Program-made: the position numbers and the translations under genes
Assembly (NCBI RefSeq): GCF_006345815.1
Contig: NZ_VCIG01000005.1
Location: forward strand, 248,001 to 312,000
From: Ochrobactrum sp. CGA5
GTDB taxonomy: Bacteria > Pseudomonadota > Alphaproteobacteria > Rhizobiales > Rhizobiaceae
DNA length: 64,000 bases
Reading direction: 5' to 3'
The notes under the pieces: model-generated
The model's database searches: none
What the model saw: only the letters and a program-made list of their open reading frames with translations
Told to the model about the DNA's origin: nothing
Part shown: in pieces, positions 8,437-17,313 of the stretch
Position numbering within the stretch: position 1 is the stretch's first letter
How the letters are laid out: each line of letters begins with the position of its first letter

Positions 8437-9585
8437 ATGAATACAACCGAAACCGGAACTGGCCGTAAAGTCTCCAACGGACCGGCTGCCGTATCGGTCA
8501 ACAATGTCAGCATGATCTATAACGGCTTCCATGCCGTGCGTGCGGCATCTTTCGATCTCGCCAAGGGCCGTTTTCTGACCATTCTCGGGCCTTCGGGTTC
8601 TGGCAAGACGACGCTTCTCCGTCTCATTGCCGGCTTTCAAAGGCCAAGCATTGGTGAGATATTCATCAACGGCGAAGCTGTCAGCGCCGTGCCGCCGCAC
8701 AAGCGCTCCATCGGCATGGTTTTCCAAAAACTGGCGCTTTTCCCGCATATGACGGCGGCTGAGAATGTCGCGTTTCCGCTAAAGATGCGCCGTTTCGATG
8801 CGCGCTCAATCCCCGAGCGGGTGGAGCGCTATCTCGATCTTGTTCGTCTGAACGGCCTCGGCGGGCGGCGTGTGCACGAGCTTTCCGGTGGCCAGCAGCA
8901 GCGTGTTGCTATCGCACGCGCCCTGGTTTTTGAACCAGACCTGCTTCTGCTCGACGAACCTCTGGCCGCACTCGATCGCAAGCTGCGCGAGGAAATGCAG
9001 CTTGAATTCCGCCGTATCCAGCGGGAGCTTGGGGTCACGACCATCAACGTCACCCACGATCAGCGCGAAGCGCTCGTCGTGTCTGACGAAATCATCGTCA
9101 TGGATGGCGGGGAAATCCAGCAGATGGCGCGGCCATCTGAAACTTACCGCAACCCGTCCAATGCCTTTGTGGCGAATTTCATCGGCGTCACCAATTTCAT
9201 TTCTGGCACGGCATCTTCGCTCGACGGCAATCTTGTGCGGGTCGATGCGGGAACGGCTCTGGTCGGCATGGTGGGCGATGGGGCCGGCGAGGGGCGCGGA
9301 CCGGTTGCCGCCAACGCAAATGTCTCGTGCGCAATCCGCGCCGAACAGATCCGTATCGGCGGCAGCGCCGCAGCGCATGCAGAACTCGATACCGTGCTTG
9401 AAGGCATCGTTACGGATGCGATCTTCGAGGGCGAACGCATTGTCTATGAATTGCGGGTTCCTGCCTTGGGAAACGTGTTGATGCGCGTTTTCGACCACGA
9501 CCCCATCGGCCACAGCCAGTTTGCAGAAGGCGAAACCGTGCATCTTGGCTGGAACGCCCGCGATCTCATCGTCTTTACCGCATGA
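8437..9585 (+). CDS. ABC transporter ATP-binding protein, PotA-like
   Basis: 382-residue importer ATPase of the spermidine/putrescine-iron-sugar class. Walker A GPSGSGKTT is near residue 52, the Q-loop segment is GMVFQKLALFPHM, the signature is LSGGQQQR, and Walker B is LLLLDEPLAALD. The C-terminal 130 residues form a TOBE-like domain. It is followed by its binding protein and two permeases in the same direction, so the importer is complete. The substrate is not evident; enzyme genes in the operon point to a hydroxylated small molecule. Confidence 0.93.
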   Translation: MNTTETGTGRKVSNGPAAVSVNNVSMIYNGFHAVRAASFDLAKGRFLTILGPSGSGKTTLLRLIAGFQRPSIGEIFINGEAVSAVPPHKRSIGMVFQKLALFPHMTAAENVAFPLKMRRFDARSIPERVERYLDLVRLNGLGGRRVHELSGGQQQRVAIARALVFEPDLLLLDEPLAALDRKLREEMQLEFRRIQRELGVTTINVTHDQREALVVSDEIIVMDGGEIQQMARPSETYRNPSNAFVANFIGVTNFISGTASSLDGNLVRVDAGTALVGMVGDGAGEGRGPVAANANVSCAIRAEQIRIGGSAAAHAELDTVLEGIVTDAIFEGERIVYELRVPALGNVLMRVFDHDPIGHSQFAEGETVHLGWNARDLIVFTA

Positions 9586-9622
9586 ACTAACACGTTACGG
9601 GGAAACTCCAGAGGAGAACAAA

Positions 9623-10738
9623 ATGAGCAATCTGAAGAAGCCTTTTCTGATACTCGACCGCCGCCGCTTCCTGCAAAGCGCGGGCGCGATGGCCGCTACG
9701 GCGGGGACAACCTCGCTCGGCCTGTCGCGCGCATTTGCCGAAGAACCGGCAAAGCCGAAAGAACTGATCGTGCGCGCATGGGGCGGTAGCTGGGTTGATG
9801 CGCTTAAAGCTGGCGTGTCTGATCCGTTCACCGCCAAGACCGGTATCTCCATCCGTCACGACCTCACGGAAGACAACGAAATCCAGCCGAAGCTCTGGGC
9901 CGCCGTCGCGCAGAAGCGTACCCCGCCGATCCACGTCAACTGGGATACGACCACCAATGCGACGAAGTCGGCATTGCGCGGCGTGACGGAAGACCTGTCT
10001 GATCTGCCGAACCTCAAGAACACCACTGATCTTGCCAAGCCTGTGGGTCTCGACGGCTACCCCATCGTCAATACCTATGGTTATGTCTATGTGCTGGCCT
10101 ATCGCCCGGAAGCATTCCCGGACGGTCCACCAAAATCGTGGAAGGCTATGCTCGACCCGAAGTTCAAGGGCCGCATTGCGCTTTATAACGATGGCATCGG
10201 CTTCCACTTCCCGGCACAGGTTGCCGGTGGCGGCAAGCTGGAAGACATTCCGGGCAACATGCAGCCCGCCTGGGATTTTATCACCAAAGTGAAGCAGCAG
10301 CAGCCACTCCTAGGCGAAGACCCGGATTTCACCACCTGGTTCCAGAAGGGCGAAATTGATCTGGCCTGCACAATTTCCACCAATGCACGTGAAGCCCAGA
10401 AGAACGGTGTCAAGATTGACTGGACCGTCCCGGAAGAGGGCGCAAAGTTCGACACCGATGGCCTTTGGATTCCAAAAGGCCTGCCCGAGAACGAGCTTTA
10501 CTGGGCCAAGGAGTATATAAACTTCGCCCTCACCAAGGATGCGCAGCAGGTCTGGCTCGACGGTCTTGGTCTGCCGGGTGTCGTGCCGGGCCTGACGCCG
10601 CCCGCCGATCTGGTGAACGATCCGGCGTATCCGACCAAGGAAGAGGATTTCAAACACCTCATCCGCATTTCGGCAAAGGTGCAGGTGGAAAACGAGAGCG
10701 AATGGTTCTCGAAGTTCAAGGCCATCATGCAGGGCTGA
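9623..10738 (+). CDS. ABC transporter substrate-binding protein, PotD-like, Tat signal
   Basis: 371-residue periplasmic binding protein. The start at 9623 has GAGGAG 6 bases upstream; a longer frame from 9521 would overlap the ATPase gene and bury the signal. The N-terminus has a twin-arginine motif (DRRRFLQSAGAMAAT) and a cleavage region near AFAEEP, so Tat export is expected. The rest follows the PotD/iron-binding fold (IVRAWGGSWVDALKAG; YGYVYVLAYRPEAF). A stem-loop follows the gene and may raise its expression relative to the permeases. Confidence 0.92.
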   Translation: MSNLKKPFLILDRRRFLQSAGAMAATAGTTSLGLSRAFAEEPAKPKELIVRAWGGSWVDALKAGVSDPFTAKTGISIRHDLTEDNEIQPKLWAAVAQKRTPPIHVNWDTTTNATKSALRGVTEDLSDLPNLKNTTDLAKPVGLDGYPIVNTYGYVYVLAYRPEAFPDGPPKSWKAMLDPKFKGRIALYNDGIGFHFPAQVAGGGKLEDIPGNMQPAWDFITKVKQQQPLLGEDPDFTTWFQKGEIDLACTISTNAREAQKNGVKIDWTVPEEGAKFDTDGLWIPKGLPENELYWAKEYINFALTKDAQQVWLDGLGLPGVVPGLTPPADLVNDPAYPTKEEDFKHLIRISAKVQVENESEWFSKFKAIMQG

Positions 10739-10755
10739 TCCGGCTCTACCACCAG

Positions 10756-10781
10756 AAGGGTCGCCCAAAAGGGCGATCCTT
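10756..10781 (+). promoter_or_regulatory. Stem-loop after binding-protein gene
   Basis: An 11-bp stem (AAGGGTCGCCC / GGGCGATCCTT, one G-U pair) with an AAAA loop lies between the binding-protein and permease genes. No T run follows. It probably protects the upstream mRNA end or partially attenuates transcription. Confidence 0.5.
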
Positions 10782-10814
10782 ATGCCCGAAATAGCAAAAC
10801 TCAGGAATTGAAAC

Positions 10815-11759
10815 ATGCGAGCGGCACGCACTGCCTATCCGGTTGTCTGGCGCATCATGGACGCGCTGGAAGCAATCGCAGCCTTTCTGTGGCCCGCGCG
10901 GTTCAATCGTGCCGTGCCTTATCTGATGCTGCTTCCGGCTCTTGTTCTGGTCGGACTGTTGGTGCTTGGCCTGATCCAGATCGCGGATACCAGCCTGCGA
11001 ACGCTCGACACCTCGACATTCCTGATGTCAGACTATTACACAATCGCCAATTACAAGCGCGCGCTGACGGAAAGCCTCTTTGTGACCGTGGCTTGGCGCA
11101 GCTTGTTCGGTTCGCTTGTCGTGACCGCATTCACGCTCCTTCTGGCGTTTCCCTATGCATATCTCATGGTGCGCACACCGTCGGCTGCGTTGCGCAAATT
11201 CCTGCTGATCGCGCTGTTTCTGCCCTTCTTCATCGGTCAAGTCGTGCGCGCCTATGGCTGGCTCATCATTCTCGGCAATCAGGGCATGGTGAATGAGGCG
11301 CTCAGCCTCATCGGCATCGCGCCGATGCGGCTGCTTTATAACTATCCAGCCGTCCTGTTCGGTCTCATCCAGTATATGCTGCCATTCGCCGTGCTAATGC
11401 TTGCACCGGCGTTGACCGCCATCCCCGAAGAAATGGAAGCAGCCGCAAGTTCGCTTGGTGCAAACTGGTTGCGGACCTTCGCCCACGTTGTCCTGCCTAT
11501 GGCCCGTCCGGGCTTGATCGGAGCGGGGCTGGTGGTGATGACGCTTTCGCTTACCGACTTTGCCGTACCAGCCATTCTGGGCGGCGGATCGCAGGATTTC
11601 ATCGCCAATGCGATCTATGACCAGTTCTTCCGCACATCCGATCAAGGGCTCGGCGCGACACTCGCACTGCTTCTGGTTGGCGTCGGCTCCATCCTCGTCG
11701 GGATCGTGTTCACGCTGTTCGGGGCAGGCACGCTTGCCATGGGGAAGGCACGCAAATGA
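10815..11759 (+). CDS. ABC transporter permease, PotB-like
   Basis: 314-residue inner-membrane permease with about six hydrophobic segments. The EAA-type loop that contacts the ATPase is visible as EEMEAAASSLGANWLRTFAHVVLP, around residues 212-235. The ATG at 10815 has AGGA 8 bases upstream. Its stop codon overlaps the start of the second permease (ATGA at 11756), indicating translational coupling. Confidence 0.92.
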   Translation: MRAARTAYPVVWRIMDALEAIAAFLWPARFNRAVPYLMLLPALVLVGLLVLGLIQIADTSLRTLDTSTFLMSDYYTIANYKRALTESLFVTVAWRSLFGSLVVTAFTLLLAFPYAYLMVRTPSAALRKFLLIALFLPFFIGQVVRAYGWLIILGNQGMVNEALSLIGIAPMRLLYNYPAVLFGLIQYMLPFAVLMLAPALTAIPEEMEAAASSLGANWLRTFAHVVLPMARPGLIGAGLVVMTLSLTDFAVPAILGGGSQDFIANAIYDQFFRTSDQGLGATLALLLVGVGSILVGIVFTLFGAGTLAMGKARK

Positions 11760-12556
11760 CCTCGCCACTGTCGAAATCCATTGTCATATGGACATTCGTG
11801 ATTGCCGTTCTGTTGCTTCTTTCCGCACCGACCATCGTGGTTCTTGGAGCTTCCTTCACCTCAGGCAACATGATCACTTTTCCGCCGGAAGGGTTTTCGC
11901 TGAAATGGTATCAGAAGATCGCGGGGACGAGCGACCTTTGGGATGCATTTCTGCGCTCACTTTATGTCTCCGTCATCTGCACCATTGTCGCCATTCCGGT
12001 CGGAACGCTCGCTGGCATAGCGCTGGCGAAATATGCAGTGCGGTTTGAAAAGACGATCCAGATTTATCTATTGCTGCCCTTCACCATTCCCCTGATCGGC
12101 TCGGGGATCGGTCTCATGCTGATCTTCGGTCAGGCGGGAATTCTGGGCCAACTCTGGCCGGTTGGGATTGCAGCCTGCGTCATAAATCTGCCCTTCATGA
12201 TCTGGGCTGTGACGGCAAGCGCCGCCAATCTCGACGCAGATCTGGAACTTGCCGCCGCCAATTGCGGAGCGGGGCCAATCTCGACCTTCTTCTTTGTCAC
12301 GCTACCGGTTGTCGTGCCGGGCGTCATCAGCGGCTCGCTTCTGATGTTTATTCTGGCGCTGAACGAATTTCTGGTGAGCCTGCTTCTTGTCGATGCGCGC
12401 ATCGTGACACTGCCCGTGCAAATCTACAATTCGATCCGGTCCATCATCACCCCCGACCTTGCGGCTATCTCCGTCGTCTTTATCGCCTGTGCCGCTGCTG
12501 CCATCTTCCTGCTCGACCGGCTGGTCGGGCTCGACATCTTCCTCAAATCGAAATGA
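11756..12556 (+). CDS. ABC transporter permease, PotC-like
   Basis: 266-residue second permease of the PotABCD-type importer, with about six hydrophobic segments. An EAA-type loop is seen around LDADLELAAANCGAGPISTFFFVTLP. It overlaps the preceding permease by 4 bases and is followed after 38 bases by the HisD-like dehydrogenase gene. Confidence 0.92.
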   Translation: MTSPLSKSIVIWTFVIAVLLLLSAPTIVVLGASFTSGNMITFPPEGFSLKWYQKIAGTSDLWDAFLRSLYVSVICTIVAIPVGTLAGIALAKYAVRFEKTIQIYLLLPFTIPLIGSGIGLMLIFGQAGILGQLWPVGIAACVINLPFMIWAVTASAANLDADLELAAANCGAGPISTFFFVTLPVVVPGVISGSLLMFILALNEFLVSLLLVDARIVTLPVQIYNSIRSIITPDLAAISVVFIACAAAAIFLLDRLVGLDIFLKSK

Positions 12557-12594
12557 CGGGTTGCGCCACCACCGCAACCAGTAAGGAGCCGATC

Positions 12595-13911
12595 ATGTCC
12601 GAAGTTTCTTTTCACGAACTGGCAAAACTGGACGACGCCCAGCGCGCCGAACTTCTCAAGCGCTCGGAAACCGATCTGTCGGGCTTTATCGAGAAGGTGA
12701 AGCCGATCATCGAAGCCGTTCGCACCGAAGGCGACGCGGCGCTTGTCCGCTTTGCGCGCGATCTCGACAAGGCTGACGTCGATCCGGCCAATATCAAGGC
12801 TACGGAAGCCGAGTTCGATGCCGCTTTCGACAAGGTGGAAAAGGAGGTGATCGAGGCGATCCAGTTCGGTATCGACAATATCCGCCATTTCCATGAGGAG
12901 CAGAAGCCGGAGGCCATGTGGCTGAAGGAGATGCGTCCCGGCGCCTTTGCGGGCGATCGTTTCACGCCGATCCGCTCCGTCGCGCTCTATATTCCGCGCG
13001 GCAAGGGGGCGTTTCCGTCCGTCACCATGATGACCGCAGTTCCGGCTGTGGTTGCTGGCGTGCCGGAGCTTGCCATTGTCACTCCGCCGACGCCAGATGG
13101 CTCTGTCGATGCCGCGACACTTGTCGCTGCCCGCCTTGCCGGTGTGGAAACCGTCTACAAGGTCGGCGGCGCGCAGGCTGTCGCTGCGGTCGCGTACGGC
13201 ACGGAAACGGTGAAACCGGCCCTTAAGATCGTCGGGCCGGGCAGCCCGTGGGTTGTAGCAGCCAAGCGCCTGCTTGGCGGCGTCATCGATCCGGGTCTGC
13301 CTGCTGGTCCTTCTGAAGCTGTCATTTTCGCTGATGATACGGTGAAGGGCGGTCTTGCCGCGCTCGACCTTTTGATTGAGGCGGAACATGGCCCGGACTC
13401 GTCAGCCTGGCTTGTCACGCACAGCCGCCGCGTCGCGGAAGAAGCACTGGCCGCATTGCCCGATCATTGGGCGCGCATGACCGAACAGCGTACCGGCTTC
13501 TCCAAAACCGTGCTTACAGGCAAATATGGCGGCATCGTCCTCACGTCCTCCGTGGAAGACAGCTACAGGTTCATCAACGACTACGCGCCGGAACATCTGG
13601 AGCTTCTTTCAACCGATCCGTTCGCGCATCTCGGCCATATAACTGAAGCTGCCGAAATCCTGATGGGACCGCATACACCGGTCGTCATCGGCAATTTCGG
13701 CCTTGGCCCGAACGCCGTGCTGCCAACCAGCCGCTGGGCGCGGACCTATGGCCCGCTTTCGGTAACGGATTTCGTCAAGCGTTCATCCATCGGTTATGTC
13801 ACGGCCTCGGCCTATCCCGAATTTGCAAAGCACGCCCGCACACTAGCGCGCTATGAAGGCTTCTCCTCGCACGAGAATGCCGTGTCGGAAATCCGCAAGG
13901 ATTATCTGTAA
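12595..13911 (+). CDS. Histidinol-dehydrogenase-like enzyme with altered active site (HpsN-like candidate)
   Basis: 438-residue member of the HisD family, a two-step NAD-dependent alcohol-to-acid dehydrogenase. The start at 12595 follows AGGAG and matches the family N-terminus. The catalytic pair (YAPEHLELL; E333, H334) and a C-terminal His (SSHENAV; H426) are kept. Compared with E. coli HisD, the zinc ligand Gln259 is replaced by Glu (E262 in LLIEAEHG), Asp360 by Asn (N367 in VIGNFGLG) and the substrate His367 by Ala (PNAVLPT). This argues against histidinol as substrate. Paralogues of this kind include sulfopropanediol 3-dehydrogenase (HpsN). The neighbouring SDR and zinc dehydrogenase could be the HpsO/HpsP-type partners. 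No sulfolyase gene is in the window. Confidence 0.85.
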   Translation: MSEVSFHELAKLDDAQRAELLKRSETDLSGFIEKVKPIIEAVRTEGDAALVRFARDLDKADVDPANIKATEAEFDAAFDKVEKEVIEAIQFGIDNIRHFHEEQKPEAMWLKEMRPGAFAGDRFTPIRSVALYIPRGKGAFPSVTMMTAVPAVVAGVPELAIVTPPTPDGSVDAATLVAARLAGVETVYKVGGAQAVAAVAYGTETVKPALKIVGPGSPWVVAAKRLLGGVIDPGLPAGPSEAVIFADDTVKGGLAALDLLIEAEHGPDSSAWLVTHSRRVAEEALAALPDHWARMTEQRTGFSKTVLTGKYGGIVLTSSVEDSYRFINDYAPEHLELLSTDPFAHLGHITEAAEILMGPHTPVVIGNFGLGPNAVLPTSRWARTYGPLSVTDFVKRSSIGYVTASAYPEFAKHARTLARYEGFSSHENAVSEIRKDYL

Positions 13912-13928
13912 GGTCTGGAGGCACGGCG

Positions 13929-14942
13929 ATGAGGGCTGTCAGGCTTTATGCGACGAAGGATTTGCGGGTCGAGACAATCGATCCTCCGATGAATCCCGAG
14001 CCGGGCTGGGTCCGGCTCAAGGTCTTGGCTGCGGGTATCTGCGGCTCTGATCTGCATAATTTCCTGACCGGCCAGTGGATCAGCCGTTCGCCTTCGGTTG
14101 CGGGCCATGAATTTGCAGGCATCGTGACCGAAGCCGGCGCCGACGTGACCGGTTTCAAACCCGGCGATACCGTCATCGCCGACTCCCGCTACTGGTGTGG
14201 TGAGTGTCCCGCCTGCAAAGACGGCAGGCATAATGTCTGTGATAGACTTGGTTTCATCGGCGAAGTCTGCGATGGCGGCTTTGCTGAGGAGACCGCCCTT
14301 CCGGCTCGGCTCCTTGTCCATTACGATCCGGCCATCAACCCGGCGGTCGCCGCCATGGGCGAGCCACTATCGGTGGCGCTGCACGCCATCCGCAGGCAGC
14401 GCATTCCGTCGGGCGAAGCCGTCCTCGTCGTTGGCTGCGGCCCGATTGGCGGGCTCGCAGCGCTTCTTCTCTCCCGCCTGCATGACGGTCCTGTGTTGGT
14501 CTGCGACCGCAATGACCAGCGTGCCAATCTTGTTTCAACCGTCACCGGCGCAATCAAGGTCCCTCTCGAAAAGACGGCTATTGAAGCGGCACTCAATGGC
14601 CAGCCAATCCGCTATGCTATCGATGCCACTGGCAATATCAGCGTCCTCAAGGCCACGCTTGACGTGCTTTCCGGCGGCGGTTCGCTGGCACTGGTCGGCA
14701 TATCCCATGGCAAGATCGAGCTTGATCCGAACATTCTGGTTGAGCGGGAAATCAGCCTGATCGGCTGTCACGCCTATCAGAACGAACTGCATGAAATTGC
14801 AAAACTTCTGCCGGATCTTGAGGCGCCACTGTTACAGCTTGTCGACCGGGAAATCTCGCTCGATGAGGTTCCGGCCACCTATGCCCGACTGATAGCCGGT
14901 GAGGCGAACGGCTTGAAAACGATCATACGGACAGGGATGTGA
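13929..14942 (+). CDS. Zinc-dependent alcohol dehydrogenase (sorbitol/threonine dehydrogenase-like)
   Basis: 337-residue medium-chain dehydrogenase. The catalytic zinc site is visible as C38 in GICGSD and H60-E61 in AGHEFAG. The structural zinc site has four cysteines at 90, 93, 96 and 104 (YWCGECPACKDGRHNVC). The Rossmann motif is VVGCGPIGGLAA. It starts 17 bases after the HisD-like gene and ends 3 bases before the GntR gene, so it belongs to the same operon. A polyol or hydroxy-acid substrate is likely; identity not determined. Confidence 0.92.
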   Translation: MRAVRLYATKDLRVETIDPPMNPEPGWVRLKVLAAGICGSDLHNFLTGQWISRSPSVAGHEFAGIVTEAGADVTGFKPGDTVIADSRYWCGECPACKDGRHNVCDRLGFIGEVCDGGFAEETALPARLLVHYDPAINPAVAAMGEPLSVALHAIRRQRIPSGEAVLVVGCGPIGGLAALLLSRLHDGPVLVCDRNDQRANLVSTVTGAIKVPLEKTAIEAALNGQPIRYAIDATGNISVLKATLDVLSGGGSLALVGISHGKIELDPNILVEREISLIGCHAYQNELHEIAKLLPDLEAPLLQLVDREISLDEVPATYARLIAGEANGLKTIIRTGM

Positions 14943-14945
14943 CCC

Positions 14946-15716
14946 ATGGGTGCTGGCGACAAATCTGAACCCCATCATACCGCCGGCATCGAACTGCCCG
15001 AAACGGCGGGGCCACTCTATGAGAAAGTGAAGGCGCAGGTGCTGGATAATATCCGCTCCGGTCGCTGGCCGGGCAATCACCGCCTGCCTTCAGAGCATGA
15101 ACTTGTAGATGCGCTCGGCATCTCCCGAATGACCGTCAACCGGGCCCTGCGGGAGCTGACCGATCAGGGCATACTAAAGCGTATTCAGGGCGTCGGCACT
15201 TTTGTTGCCCCTCCAAAGCCGGAAACGACGCTGATTGAAGTCGTAAATATCGCAAATGAAATCAAGGCGCGGGGCGGACTACACAGCGCCGAAGTCGTCA
15301 GCCTCGAAGTCATCGAGCCGACTCCCGCTCTGCTGAATGCGTTCGAGCTGCGCAAGAGCATTCCAATCGCCCATTCGCTGATCGTTCATCTCGAAAACGA
15401 CATCCCGGTGCAGCTTGAGGAGCGGTTCGTCAATACAAGCCTTGTGCAGCACTACGAATTACAGGATTTTCGGGTGATCACAACTTACGACTATCTTCAA
15501 AAAAGCACCCCGATGACCGAGGTTGAGCAGGTCATTTCGGCAATTACGCCTGACGCGGAAACTGCCCATTTGCTGCGTCTCGACGAGGGCGCTGCCTGCG
15601 TGCTTCTGGATCGCAGGACATGGACCGGCGAAACGGTCGCGACTGTCAACAAGCTGACCTACGCCGGTAACCGCTACCGTCTAGGTAGCCGCTACAAGCC
15701 TGAAATATATCGATAA
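14946..15716 (+). CDS. GntR-family regulator, HutC subfamily (UTRA domain)
   Basis: 256-residue regulator. The N-terminal GntR winged helix spans about residues 18-85 (PLYEKVKAQVLDNIRSGRWP, then LGISRMTVNRALREL). The C-terminal UTRA ligand-binding domain follows (about 95-250). It resembles histidine utilisation repressors, but no hut genes are nearby. It is the last gene of the 7.5-15.7 kb operon and probably represses it through the palindrome at 7429-7450, with the imported substrate or a derivative as inducer. Confidence 0.9.
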   Translation: MGAGDKSEPHHTAGIELPETAGPLYEKVKAQVLDNIRSGRWPGNHRLPSEHELVDALGISRMTVNRALRELTDQGILKRIQGVGTFVAPPKPETTLIEVVNIANEIKARGGLHSAEVVSLEVIEPTPALLNAFELRKSIPIAHSLIVHLENDIPVQLEERFVNTSLVQHYELQDFRVITTYDYLQKSTPMTEVEQVISAITPDAETAHLLRLDEGAACVLLDRRTWTGETVATVNKLTYAGNRYRLGSRYKPEIYR

Positions 15717-15792
15717 TTCAATTCCCTAACTCGCGACCACATTGATCTTGTCCGGTGTTCTTAACCGACCGACTTGACATTTGCTGATTCTC

Positions 15793-15809
15793 GTAACATC
15801 TATTGTTAC
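15793..15809. promoter_or_regulatory. Rrf2 operator overlapping the -10 region
   Basis: GTAACA at 15793-15798 and TGTTAC at 15804-15809 form a perfect dyad with a 5-base spacer, ending immediately before the ATG at 15810. A -35-like TTGACA lies at 15774-15779 and an ATCTAT -10-like hexamer falls inside the dyad. Autorepression by the Rrf2 protein is inferred. Confidence 0.5.
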
Positions 15810-16274
15810 ATGAAAAGAGACAGCAAACTATCAGGCGTCCTTCACGTCCTTCTTCACATGGCGGAACATAAGGGTCCGGTCACATCCGAGGTTCTTGCCA
15901 AAGCCATGACCACCAATCCGGTTGTCGTGAGGCGCGTCATGGGCGGGCTGCGCGAGCAGGGCTATGTTCGCTCAGAAAAGGGACATGGTGGCGGTTGGGA
16001 AATCGCCTGCGACCTCAACAAGGTTACCCTGCGTGACATTTACGAAGCCATCGGGGAGCCGGCGCTTCTCGCCATGGGCAACCGCACGGAAATGCCAGGC
16101 TGTCTGGTGGAGCAGGCAGTCAATGCTTCACTCAGCAAGGCATTTAGCGATGCCGAAAACCTTCTTCTGGAGCGTTTTGGCGAGGTCACGCTTGCCATGT
16201 TGAGCGCGGATTTTCATCAGCGCGCACTGGAGCGCGGCGTAACATTCGATCTGGAGAGCAATCATGCATCATGA
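15810..16274 (+). CDS. Rrf2-family transcriptional regulator
   Basis: 154-residue Rrf2 regulator starting MKRDSKLSGVLHVLLHMAEH. The winged helix includes TSEVLAKAMTTNPVVVRRVMGGLREQGYV, followed by KGHGGGWEIA, the usual Rrf2 wing. A single Cys is seen in EMPGCLVEQA, where Fe-S or redox-sensing members carry a cysteine set, so cluster binding is doubtful. The ATG at 15810 lacks a ribosome site and sits where transcription from the TTGACA promoter should begin. A TTG start at 15774 would be inside the -35 box. The gene overlaps the flavoprotein gene by 11 bases. Confidence 0.85.
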   Translation: MKRDSKLSGVLHVLLHMAEHKGPVTSEVLAKAMTTNPVVVRRVMGGLREQGYVRSEKGHGGGWEIACDLNKVTLRDIYEAIGEPALLAMGNRTEMPGCLVEQAVNASLSKAFSDAENLLLERFGEVTLAMLSADFHQRALERGVTFDLESNHAS

Positions 16275-17157
16275 TGCAATTATTATCGGCGGAAGCTTCG
16301 CTGGTCTGTCGGCGGCAACCTATCTGGCACGCGGCAGACGGTCTGTCCACGTAATCGACGCGGGAAAGCCGCGCAACCGGTTCGCCGAACAATCGCATGG
16401 TTTCTTTGCGCAGGACGGCAGCAATCCGCGCTCTATGCTGGAAACGGCAAAAATGCAGGTCGAAGCCTATCCGACTGTGACATTCACGCAAGGAAAAGCC
16501 ATTTCGGGCAGGGGCGAAATCGACAATTTCGCGATTGAACTCGATAGCGGAGATGTCGTTGAGGGACGCAGACTGATCCTTGCTTTCGGCATATCAGACG
16601 AACTGCCGGACATTCCCGGTCTTGCAGAGCGGTGGGGAAATTCTGTCATTCACTGCCCTTATTGCCACGGCTATGAATTCAGCGATCGCCAGCTTGGTGT
16701 TCTCAATCTATCGCCAATGTCGGTGCATCAGGCCATGTTGATCTCCGAATGGGGGCCGGCAACCTTCTTCATCAATGGCGGGCTGGTGCCGGATGCCGAT
16801 ACACTTGCAGAACTGCATCAGCGTGGCGTAAAAATCGAACACAGCCGGGTCAACGCATTGCGCGGCGAGGGGAGCGAGCTTTCGGAGGTCGAGCTTGAAG
16901 ACGGAAGGCTGGTTCCAGTCAATGCACTTTACATCGGACCACGCAATCGCCTGAACAGCGGGATCGCCGACACGTTCGGCTGCACAATGGACGAACTGCC
17001 GCTCGGCAGAACGATAAAGACAGACGGGCTGCAGACGACAACGGTGTCAGGCATTTTTGCGGCAGGCGATATTACACGCGGTGCGCACAGCGTCGCTTGG
17101 TCGGTCGCTGATGGGGTTACGGCAGGAACTGCGGCGCATCGATCCCTAGTCTTCTAG
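16264..17157 (+). CDS. NAD(P)/FAD-dependent oxidoreductase, thioredoxin-reductase-like
   Basis: 297-residue two-dinucleotide-fold flavoprotein. The FAD motif is IIIGGSFAGLSAATYLARG at the N-terminus, a CxxC is present in HCPYCHGYEF (near 133), and the C-terminal FAD block is GIFAAGDITRGAHSVAWSVADG. It resembles thioredoxin reductases but without the usual CATC context, and is common next to Rrf2 genes in rhizobia. It is translationally coupled to the Rrf2 gene and probably regulated by it. The physiological electron acceptor is unknown. Confidence 0.9.
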   Translation: MHHDAIIIGGSFAGLSAATYLARGRRSVHVIDAGKPRNRFAEQSHGFFAQDGSNPRSMLETAKMQVEAYPTVTFTQGKAISGRGEIDNFAIELDSGDVVEGRRLILAFGISDELPDIPGLAERWGNSVIHCPYCHGYEFSDRQLGVLNLSPMSVHQAMLISEWGPATFFINGGLVPDADTLAELHQRGVKIEHSRVNALRGEGSELSEVELEDGRLVPVNALYIGPRNRLNSGIADTFGCTMDELPLGRTIKTDGLQTTTVSGIFAAGDITRGAHSVAWSVADGVTAGTAAHRSLVF

Positions 17158-17202
17158 AGCATTGTAAATAGTGCGCCGGAAGCCTCTATTTGGTTGTTTT
17201 TA

Positions 17203-17244
17203 AACATGTCTCTCGAAATGGATTTCTGTTTCGAGAGACATGTT
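17203..17244. terminator. Long perfect hairpin between convergent genes
   Basis: A 16-bp perfect stem (AACATGTCTCTCGAAA with its complement at 17229-17244) and 10-base loop lie between the convergent flavoprotein and PACE genes. No T run is adjacent, so it may be a bidirectional terminator or a protected mRNA end. Confidence 0.55.
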
Positions 17245-17313
17245 CCAACTTTCTTTTTCCATCAAGTTTCCGGACCGGATCCACAAATCCGCTTCATCGC
17301 TCTTGCAGAAAGG

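Noticed and set aside
12595-13911. True histidinol dehydrogenase of histidine biosynthesis
   Set aside because: Zinc- and substrate-binding residues are changed and the gene sits in a transport/catabolic operon without other his genes.
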